Assembly: GCF_043641665.1 (NCBI RefSeq)
Contig: NC_092192.1
Span: forward strand, 17,572,658 to 17,636,657
Direction of reading: 5' to 3'
DNA length: 64,000 nucleotides
DNA from: Enoplosus armatus
Taxonomy: Eukaryota; Chordata; Actinopteri; Centrarchiformes; Enoplosidae
Shown here piece by piece: positions 38,661 through 48,800 of this stretch. The translations under genes and the position numbers were made by a program. The notes under the pieces were generated by a model, which was given only the letters and a program-made list of their open reading frames with translations, made no database searches and was not told the DNA's origin. The stretch's first letter is position 1. Each line of letters starts with the position of its first letter.

Positions 38661-39639
38661 TGAGTGGTGAGCTGCTCTCCATTAGTCTATCCTTTGCCCC
38701 CATTTTCCAGTGCACATTGTTTTCAGTGATGCACATCTCTCTGCCTCAGCGTGTGCTAAACACCACCAGTGAGGCCGACAAGGGCAAGAGGCCATGCACA
38801 ATACCCATTTCCAAGAACGTACATTGTATTCTCAAGAGACCTGGGCATGTGAGGGCCTATGTTTATATATGTGTTGATGAGAATCTAAGCCTTTAAAGCC
38901 CTGTTAGAGGGTTTGTGCATACAGTGATTGTGAATATTGTGACAGTTTACAGTCACATTTACATCCTGACAGGAAAATGCTGTCTAACATTGCACTCAAA
39001 GGCAACAAAGGTGAAAATTGATGGCAGCAAACAAGGAATAGTTGGCTTCTTCTCAAAAATTCAGCGCTCCTAAAGTATTACTCTCACTGTACTATGTAAT
39101 GAATATGTTTATGGTTTACTGGTATATATACACACATTTATACATGACAGGATCTAATGTTGAACCGAATGTAATATTGAATTTGGAATATATCACTGAA
39201 GAGAAGAAGTGATCCTTGATACCTACGAGATCCAATTAACTGTGATGAGCTGTTTTTGCAAAACCATTTTATACTCAATGTCACTTTCTGCCAGTGTTCA
39301 CTGAGGTGTGTGAAAAGGAAGCATACAATTACTGACTACACTGAAATCTGTATATACCAAAGCTATACATTGACTTTAGTCCTTGCCATAATGCTCACTG
39401 GCAGCTATGACTGAGGATGATGTGCTTAGTAAGTGTAGATTAACTGGTTTATACAAGCCTTTATTTATTTCCAGAATAGTTCACACCCACAGTTCTGCTG
39501 GCCAGTGCAATTCAGTCTCAGGGTGCCTATAGCTTTGATCTTTGAAGTAAATATAACATAGGTCCAGTAGGCTGGTCCACTGTTAGAGGGTCATCGGCAA
39601 TTTAAGGTGTTGAATATCCTACACTGCTGAATTGTCTGT
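38661..39639. other. non-coding; nothing recognised
   Basis: The 78-codon plus-strand open frame at 38660-38896 matches nothing I know. The rest is AT-rich. Confidence 0.45.
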
Positions 39640-40010
39640 TTTTAGTCTTGTTAGCAGCAAGGCTGTAGGGACGGCAATGTCAGTTGGTTGATCCACCACT
39701 TTTGTCCAGGCTGAAATATCTTAACAACTATTGGATGGATTGCCACAATATTTTGTACAGACATTCATGGTCCCCAGAAGATGAATCCTAATGACTTTGA
39801 TGATCCCTTGACTTTTCCTCTGATGCCACCTGCAGTTAGACATTTGTGTTTCAGTGAAATGTCTTGACGACTTTTAGATGGATTAATTTGTTTTTGTAAA
39901 TACCTACTTATACCTTCAAAGTTCTACCTTGAGTTTTGTGCTAATTAGCTAATCTTATCAAGCTAACATGCTAAACTAACATGGTAACAGTGGTAAACAT
40001 TGATGACACT
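39640..40010 (+). repeat. abundant teleost dispersed repeat with internal duplication
   Basis: Contains the widespread fish phrase AACAACTATTGGATGGATTG (39723) with GACATTCATGGTCCCCAGA and ATGAATCCTAATGACTTTGA. A diverged second unit (GACGACTTTTAGATGGATT, about 145 bp later) follows, and it ends in GCTAATTAGCTAATCTTATC and AGCTAACATGCTAAACTAAC. The family is very common in percomorph fish; I do not know its autonomous source. Confidence 0.72.
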
Positions 40011-41379
40011 GATTTTTCAAGTGTCCAGAAATTATAACCAATACCATATATATAATAAATATTTCACACCTAAATGTTCAGAAAAAATAGACTATTTGTT
40101 CCATCTCTCTAGCTCACCAAACACCTTCATTCTGTCACCACCCTCAGGCCCCCTGTTAGTACTTTTACATCTGGACATCTGGACAAAGACTGCTTAAGAT
40201 CAAAAAATAATTTTGGACTGCAACTTTTATATCTGACACTTTAGTTTTCTTTACAATGAACATCACAGCCTCACATAGCCACTGCCATGACTGCAGACTT
40301 TTTGCAGCTCTTTGCCGTGGTTGATCTCTCATTTAACACAGCCATTATCTTTCTGGATTTTGGAAGTGACCAGAGATGTAGTTACTCAGAGTCCACCTCT
40401 CTGACTTGACCTTGACTGATACATCTTGTGGTGTTAAGAAAATATGTGCATTGCATGCCATTTTAATGATTATAGAGGACAAGGTTTTTCTTGTCATTTT
40501 TATACCCCAAGTGAATTAAAATGAGAGCTGTTTCACAATTCCCGGAGCGCAGACACTGCAAGCAATGAAGAGTAAAAACATAGTGGCACATAATGCTATA
40601 TTCTCTCTAATTATGTAAGAGAGAATATACAGTGGGACTACATTACTAAAGAGAGACTCAAGAATTGGTTTTGGGTACTGTTTATGAAAGAGGCCTAAAA
40701 TTGCTTAATCACTCATGTTACATTTCTGTAGTTCACACATTATTAAATAATATAGTATCTGTGCAACAGTGATTAAGTCAATTAAGTTCACAGCTTATGT
40801 GCTAATGATCAAACACAGTATAAATGCACAGAGCGTGAACATCGAGACATGGAAAGAGTTCCCCTTTCACTGAATGCTTTCAACCGTGGCTCATTGTCCA
40901 TTAAAAAAATTCTATTCTGTGTGAATTTAAGCAAAGGCACACAGACATCTCAAAATTAACATCACAAGACAGCAGTCTTGTAAGCCTGGCACTAAATGTG
41001 TAGCAATGGGCAGCTCATCAATGCTTTAAAGAAATGTTCTGTATTAAGCTAAGTGCATGATGGGGACTGTGTACCTCTGGCACATTGTTTTTCTAGTTGA
41101 AGTAGTGAACACAGGTCCTGGGACTCTCCTACTTCAAGCCCTGGAATGCTTCCCTCTCAACATTCTGGGGCTTCCTGACTTAGAAATGAGGCACTGGTCC
41201 CCACATGACAGGAATACTAGTTCTCCTTAATGAGTCTGGGTCCTAGAGTGAGACACATTTTACACAATGTAGCTCCAAGGCTGCAAAACCTCTTATAAAA
41301 ATGTAACAACCAAACCCTTGTTTAACACTCAAAAGCACTGAATAATAATCAAAAACAAAGAAAACACTGACAGCATTCA
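40011..41379. other. downstream flank of pcdh7; nothing recognised except the hairpin
   Basis: AT-rich intergenic sequence beyond the inferred mRNA end. Contains the 12-bp inverted repeat at 40597-40629. Confidence 0.5.
40597..40629. repeat. perfect 12-bp inverted repeat (hairpin)
   Basis: TATATTCTCTCT at 40597-40608 is the exact reverse complement of AGAGAGAATATA at 40618-40629, with a 9-base AT-rich loop. Lies about 750 bp beyond the inferred pcdh7 mRNA end. Function unknown. Confidence 0.8.
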
Positions 41380-44300
41380 TTTTTTCCCTGAAGTGATTTT
41401 ATTACAAAGTTCATGAGGACTTACAGTATTACAAGAGAATTTGTCAACATGCGAAAACAGAACAAAGCAGAACACAGGAGTTTAACAAACTGGTAAGATA
41501 AGACAATCCACTGTTCACAATAAACATAAAAACTGATTAAGTCCTCAGGAGGTGGGAGCCGGTGAATGACTACAGTGCAGGCATAGAACGGCCACATTCA
41601 CACTGACTCAGCAAAGGTCAATCCAACCAAGGCAAGATGTGCACATCTCAAGAAAACATGTTACAATTTTTATATGCCATCGGCTTTTCTCAGAACTTTT
41701 AGAAAGCTTCACTTGTATGTACATAAAACTGTACAAAAACATGGCATCACAAGCATTTTATCCTATATAAATATACCAACAATTAGGATAACAACTAGAT
41801 TCTCTCTTGCAAAGACATATTTTCAAGGCAATTGTCTTTGTTCTAGATGAACTGTGAAAAAGATGAAATGTTCAGTTAATTTCAGTTCGTTTGGGAGAGG
41901 GCCTTTTGAATATGAACCAGCACTGACATTTCAGAAAATAAAACCAAAAAAAAAGAGTAAACAGTTTCTACCAATTATCTTTGGAATTCATGCTAAAATC
42001 ATTGCCTGCTTGATAGCAGACACAGGGTTGTGGAGATCTATGTACACTACACCACCAACAGATTTCTTTATTTTTTCACACAACCACTTTGCTAAGTCAT
42101 TGATTAGTAAGAAAAAAAAATCCCTTGCCAATTTCAGTACAGTAATTTGTCCATCTGTCCACAGAAATGACCACCATACAATACACACTACAGAGAGGCA
42201 AAAGATACTCAAGTGAATTCAACATTAAATCAATGTTAAGTACAAATTAAACATTATTCAACATACTTTTGAGTGTATCTAGGTGCTTCATGACGTCCTC
42301 CTACTTTAATCAAGGAGAACCGCTCTGTGTTTGAGAAAGAAGTTAACACAGTTCATTCAGCATGAGTTCAAAAGAAAGGTCAAACCTGGTGATATATTGT
42401 TCCAGGGGTGAGTAGCAGGAGGTCATTATCGGCTGGAGTGAAAGAGTCCGACTCATTAAGACGGGGGGGGATAGGCCCAGGATTGTTTTCTATTTTACAA
42501 ACTCCTGTCATTCCATTTGGAGTTAACCCATTTATTTCATGTATTGGTGATCAAAGAGACAAATCTGAGGATACATTCCAGATTCACTGAAGCGATAAGT
42601 GGAATCGGGTTAAAATGTAACCACACAGATAAATCGGGACGCAAAGCAGTTGTGAATCTGAATTGAGTCGAAGCATTTAAATAGATAAAGTTGTGATTGA
42701 GGCTATGTGACATTGGTTTTATCACTCGTTGCTATCTTTCTCACTTGTCATTACTTCCAGGTCAGTGATCTTACCCGCTGCTTTGAGTTCGTGAAGCGGC
42801 TATCCACAGCTCTGAGAGGGGTGCTTGTGGGAGCCGTGGGGGTTTAATCACAGTGTATCATGGCTGTTGTTTGAATTTTATTTCAGTCGCTAAATGGCTT
42901 TGAAAACGGCATAATGTGCTTTCTCCCCCTCAAGGCAGGATAATCACCCACCTTATTTAATCATGGCCATGTCCAGTAATTTCCATATGTTTTCAGTTTA
43001 ATTATTCTAAACGCAGTTTTCAATGGCAGCGTGATGAGGTAAGTGCTGATAAAAATACCCCTTTTAACTGATTGTAGCTCTGCGGGTGGATTTGCATTAT
43101 CTGGTGGGTGCCTTGTCCTGGGGGTGTGCTCACACATGCCCTAGCTCAGGACTCATTACTCACCCTAATTAGGAAATGTCCATTCTAGGCTATTCCACCC
43201 TTACTCAGAGACAAAATCTCACTATGGAAATACTCAGCAGAGGTGAAAGGTATCTACAAATCTAATCAAATCAATGCTTAAATCAAAGACACTGGCTAGC
43301 TCTACGATGTTGTAAGGCAGACTAGTGTTGTCATCATTAACATCCAATTACTGACTAATACATAGTGTCCTTCAGACATATCCCTCAGATTCACTTGGAT
43401 AATCTTTGTAAAGATAAATGAAGCCCACGGGCATGGCCTATTTTTTACTCTTCGTTCAATAGCGGGAGGAGGGAAAATACCTAATAATTTATTAAGCATG
43501 TTGTCCTCAATACAAGGAAAATCATAATTAAGGAGTTGCAGTAAATCAAGCCAGACTCCTACTATCTAAACTTATGTTTAAGCTTAACAATATCAATTCA
43601 GATATTAATTACTGACATGAAATCACATATTTATTTTGAAATCCCTCATGGCATTGACAATAACTTCCAAGATTTCTTCAAACCTATCCATTAATTAGAC
43701 TTGGAGGTCCACATTGTTCGTTATTCGCTCATTTCAGTTGGTGCACTGTAAACTGAATTCACCTCTGAAGAAGTATATATCTAGTGAGAGCTGATAACTT
43801 AAAAAACAAAGACAGCACTCTCAACGTAGAGCACTCATGCAGTTTATATCAGCGTGATATTAACTTCCATAAGTACTCAATCTCTCCAGTGGCTCTCCAC
43901 ACTCAAGTGCCCTTCCATGTAAATAACTCCTTATGCATTCATTAGATCTACAGAAGTTCGGATGGAACGTGAGGAGAAAAGACCATGAGCTTTTGAGTTA
44001 CACATAGAGCCCATCTGATTGTCACCATAGAGAAGAGCTTTTCAAACTGATACACTGGTATGATTCCATCAAGAGAGTGAGTCACAAGGTTTTAGATGAA
44101 AAACCAATCAGAGTGTGTATAGCGAGTGCGTTTGGTCATTGTGACTCTGGGGTACTGTGGCCAAGTCAACCGTTTTCATGACGAACGATAGGTCACAGTG
44201 CTGAGAGTCAGTGGAACATAATGTCAGTTTAAATGTTGCCAGACAGCTTTCTCCACCAGTGGCAGAGCTCTACGGGGAGCAGAGGTAAAGGCCATTCTGC

Positions 44301-45015
44301 TATGATTAGGGGTCGAAGGTGTGTGTGTGATTGTGTGGAGCGGATAAATGCCTACCACGATATTGAGCTCCACTTCTGGAGATGGTTTCAATCAAGTCTA
44401 AACAGCAGCAGCAAAGAAAAGCTTAAATATGCAAATATGCTAAAACTCTGAGGCATTATTTTTTCAGCTTATGCCAGACAAAAATATATGTAGAACACAC
44501 CATTCAAAAGTATTTACAGCACTGTACATTAAGAAAGACCATTTCATTTGATTGTTAGTCAAAAGTGTTATGTCTTCTGAAAGGGCCTCACTGGCTGTCT
44601 ATTAAATTATATCTAATAATGGCACAAGAGCACTGATCACAACTTTCAAATTCAAGAGACCACTTCACAAAATGGGACTTGGCTAACTACAACGATAATT
44701 AGTTACTACAGAAGTAGCAATTACCATCTGCATTTCCTTTTGATCTGTTTGAATTGTATCTTTCAAGTTTTTGTATAAATAAATGAGTGAGTGCATCAAT
44801 TAACTTTGTGGAATTCTTAATAAATATGCTAATAAATTAATAATTTAAGGAGGAAATGACAAAAAACAAGTGTTCATGCCAGTGATAGAATGAGTCACAG
44901 CCTATTGTTACCTACAAAACGGGCATTGGCTTTAGCATGTGGACAGCCTGTTTCTCCTTCTGGAGTGTGGGTGTATCTTTTCTTCATTTGTGCACCAATT
45001 GGATGATGATATTCC
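41380..45015 (-). other. pcdh7: inferred pcdh7 3' untranslated region
   Basis: Sequence from the pcdh7 stop to a well-formed polyadenylation site about 3.6 kb downstream on the minus strand. I see no transposon in it. The distal 900 bp are AT-rich and UTR-like. It contains a Pumilio-type element, TGTACATA, at 41716-41723 (minus strand). Other minus-strand AATAAA hexamers at 43630-43635, 43488-43493, 42531-42536 and 42067-42072 could give shorter forms. That the whole region is one exon is inferred; no intron signal was needed to explain it. Confidence 0.6.
41398..41403 (-). terminator. polyadenylation signal AATAAA, likely distal pcdh7 mRNA end
   Basis: Minus-strand AATAAA followed by ATCACTTCAGGG and, about 25-60 nt further, a U/GU-rich stretch (TGTCAGTGTTTTCTTTG). 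Hexamer, spacing and downstream element together are typical of an active 3' end, with cleavage near 41375-41390. Confidence 0.6.
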
Positions 45016-45386
45016 TCACAGGTAAATTTCTCTTTTTGGAGTGTGGGCAGAGGGGGAGGTGGGTGGGAACTCAGAGGCTACGCTCAGGGGCATCTCCTCT
45101 AAGGGGCAGTCCTGACTGGCGTCGTGACCACTGTTGGAATAGGCACTGCGGGAGGGCGGGAGGCGCGGCCGATGCTCCTCGCCACCCAGCCTGGCGCTCC
45201 CGTTGGCCAGGCGTCCCAGGCTCCCTCTCTCCTGGTAAGGCACGAAGGTGGAGAGTTTCGGGGGGTTCCTGGTCTTGCGTACAGGGGAGGGATGCCCGGG
45301 CATCCAGCAGGCGTCTGAGTGGCCCAATTCGCTGCACTCGGTTGTACAGTTTCCGGTCATTGCCACATCAGGGAGGGAGCGGATAT
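45016..45386 (-). CDS. pcdh7: protocadherin-7 terminal coding exon (cytoplasmic C-terminus)
   Basis: This is the last coding exon: 371 nt, giving 122 residues after the split codon and a TGA stop at 45016-45018. The acceptor is a strong pyrimidine tract (CTCTCTCTCCCTCCTGTCCACAG). Two bases, AT, complete the G left by the 61802 exon to give Asp, so the joined protein reads GETEHPEN-D-IRSLPDVAMTG. Key blocks are CTTECSELGHSDACWMPG (the Cys-rich GHSDACWMP block is shared with PCDH11), KLSTFVPYQERG, and the C-terminus HTPKREIYL. It is GC-rich against AT-rich flanks, as expected for coding sequence. The length and ending agree with the long cytoplasmic isoform of PCDH7 as I recall it. Inference: the tail acts as an intracellular signalling scaffold. 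The plus-strand open frame over the same bases is a shadow. Confidence 0.92.
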
Positions 45387-45833
45387 CTGTGGACAGGAGG
45401 GAGAGAGAGAACAGCACCATCAGAGAGAGCTTCATAGTGATAAACATCGCAAAAACATTCATAAAAAAAATAAAAAAGTTGTAAAAAGGCATTTGTGAAC
45501 AGAAATGGTGTCATCTGAAACACCCCATGAAACCCACCCCCCTACTTGATGCCTTTGCAGCTGTTGCTAAGCAGTCAGCAGCAGTTGCTATGTAGCTGTT
45601 GCTATGCACTGTGTAATGAGCACTACTGTGTGTGTAGTCCACTAGCTGATGTGATACATTCAGGAGATGGCGTGCTGTGTCTATGTCATTCAGAAGTATT
45701 CGACAACAGTTTGTCTGGTATGTCTTCAACATATCACTGCATTGTTAACATGTTCAAAAGCAATGTATTGATCTCTATTACACGTGATTTGTAAATGTCA
45801 AGATAAAAAAGACAGCAAGAATGGACAAAATAC

Positions 45834-45834
<1 letters not shown>

Positions 45835-45868
<34 letters not shown>
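45835..45868. repeat. (AC)17 microsatellite
   Basis: Uninterrupted AC dinucleotides. In the pcdh7 transcript this is a (UG)n tract about 450 nt upstream of the terminal-exon acceptor. Confidence 0.97.
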
Positions 45869-45870
<2 letters not shown>

Positions 45871-48800
45871 ACTGTAGACATACAGTGCTTGGTTACAAAG
45901 GGAATGGCTGGGTCCCTTTGGGCAAAACCAGTGTTGAATGAGTTATTGATTGACAGTGCTGAAATGAGTTCCCTGCCCTTGATTATCACCCATTTTTTAT
46001 TCAACTGTTCCTAATTAAATAAATGGGTCCATGACCCAGTGACCTCATTCTAATGTACAAGCTTTGAAAGCTCCAAAATAAGTTTGCCTCGGCTATCACT
46101 CAAGAGTAATATACGGATTCTCAAAGTAAAACTGCAATGAAGAGCACCATGTATTTGTTTACCAGAAATGTGCAGCTGGCAGCCAATAGACTTGTTAAGC
46201 GGCCCACCTGTTGACAAGCTAAACATACAGCCCAGATTTAATGGAAATACCACTCAATTTATCTTTGTTATCCCTTCAGACTAGGACAGCCAAATCAATG
46301 TCTGTGGAGAGAAGAGCAGACAACTAAGATCTGTGAGTCAGTGATGTCACCCACATGTAAACTTTTGATTGCTGTGATAAATGCATTGCTGTAATGCCTC
46401 AACGCTGTCCACACCACCAAAGAATACGTCCATCACGGGTGCGCTGTCTTGCTTTGTGGCTTACGGGATGGCGTGTATGTGTGTGTGTGTGAAAGAGAGT
46501 AAATGTATTCGTAGAGAAGGCGGAGAGCTCTGTGCTGCACACACATTGAGCCGACAGAGGTTGCTGCATGTGAATGATGCAACCACAAGAGATGACGTAT
46601 TAGAGGCAGTAGTGAGAGTTCACAGCTAATAGAGAAAATGCCAGCTTGACAGTAAGCCTATGAGACATACCATCAGTATTGTACTCATGGCCAGTGGTAA
46701 GATAATTATCCCACAAAATGTCAGCCCTCTGAGGCTGGAAAAACTGCATCTGGCCCACCAAGGCTTCAATCAATCAAAAGCCAAAGTGAGACAGCCTGTG
46801 CGAGGCAAGGCTTGACTTATTTTAAACTGCTTCATACAAATTATGAAGCAATTTGTTCTCATTTCATTTTCCTTATTTAGGTCTAGAATATTCATTGCTC
46901 ATGTGTAATCCATACATAATTGTCCCATTGTTTATTAAAGAATGCATAGCTTGTTCTATGGTTGCCATTAATCTCATTGTTCCAATAATCCCAAATTGCT
47001 AGATGTTTAGGCTATTTAATACATTTACTTACAATTGAGCAATGTTCTGCCTTATCCATGCTTAATTATATCATTATGCTTAAGTGGCAAATTCTCCTCT
47101 GTGTTTACTAGGCCAATGTCAATGATTCTTTTCAAATGAATGAACTACACTTTTATGCCTGATTAAGAAAGAAGAAACTGAATTTGGAGCTCTAAGAAAA
47201 GACAGACAAGGGTGTGTGTGTGTGCAGTGCCTCATGCATGATGATTGGAGTTTCATTTTCTCAGCTCCGCTAAGAGCGTTGTCTGTATGCATCACTGCAG
47301 TGCAATGGACTCTTGCTACAGAAGATGTTCATGGGAAGAGAGTTGGGGAGAGGGTTTGAGGAGTACGCTTCTAAGCACAAGCACAGTCGTGTAGGCATCT
47401 ACTCCAAAAGGATTTCACACTTGATTAAAACCTCTCCACAGCTTCCAGGAGGTTTATGCCACACCAAGCGGCCTCATGCAAAATTCGGCGTGGCTTTGCA
47501 ACAAAAAAATCTGTGTTTGGGGAAAAAAGGTGCATTTACACAGGTTTTCTAAAACACTTCACATGCCACAATTGGGCAAGTTTCTTCCTTTATGAACAAG
47601 AAATTGTCATTATATGTGTGCATGTGAACGAGCAAACAAGCTTCCAGAATGCAGAAATGGCCCCTATTTGCCTGTTTAACGTATAATTTCTCTTTGAACT
47701 CATTCAGTCTCACAAAAGAGGGGATAAAAGACATAAAGGTTAACACTGATTGCCACATCGTCACTGACTGTCAGGTTGGTAATTGACTTTAGGTCGACTG
47801 TGTTTTTAGAAAATATAATTTGGACTTATGTAATGACATGACAACTAAATGAAAACATGTAGTGTAAAATGATACCATGCACTGGTGACAGGAATTAAAG
47901 CACATTCTGAGCTGTGCTCATCATCATCAAGGGCCAGAAAATCGGCAATGACAGCTAAATTCACCGCCTAGCTTGCCAAAGTCTGCCATTTTTTTCCAAC
48001 AGTGCCAAAGCACATATTGCACGTCATCGAGAGAGAACATAGATCCTCTCATGCCAGCTATTTTGGTAAGCCATTACCTTGTCTGGTAGTGTTTCATCTG
48101 AATTTTATATGGTTTTATTTATAAAGTAGCTTTGACATATTGTCTGTTCTTAACAGATAGTTTAACAAATGAGAGGTCTATATTCAACCGCAACCTGTCG
48201 TGTTGGAGTAATTGTTGTTGCATGCTGTCATTAGCATTCTATGGTGCATGTAATTTCCAGTCACACATGTCTGCTCACAAAGGTTTTTCATCGTGTAATA
48301 ATAATAAATTGGATATCGTGTGGTTATGACAGTGTGTTATAAGAGGGTGTATCATTTGTGAAAAGCACACGTTTTTACATTTGCTTGCCCTGACCTTTCT
48401 GTCACACTTAAATCTATCTCTACAAAAAAATCAATACTGATAATTATACTTTTGTGTCTGCCTTTTGCTGTGGCTATTAGCCATCTGTAGCTGTAGTACC
48501 CACTTACAGTGTGGCAGAATACCGTCTGCTCTGCACATCAAAACACACTCCTACACTCAGCTGAAGCGATCATTTGAATATTTGGTGGACACAGTGAAGC
48601 AAATGAGTCAACCATGGGGTGAAGGAGCAGCCAAAGGCACGGTGGGAAAATTGGTATTTTCTCACCCACTCAAACCTGTTTTCTCCTGTACCTATACCTG
48701 AAATAAATCTGCTCACAGGCTGCAACAATCCCTTTAGAGTTTATAGTCTTGTATGTCATGGATGGAGAGCCAAGGTGGACAATGGAGAACAGATGGACAA

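Noticed and set aside
44937..45437. 166-codon plus-strand open frame
   Set aside because: Shadow of the GC-rich pcdh7 terminal exon on the opposite strand; Arg/Gly/Pro-rich composition and no family match.
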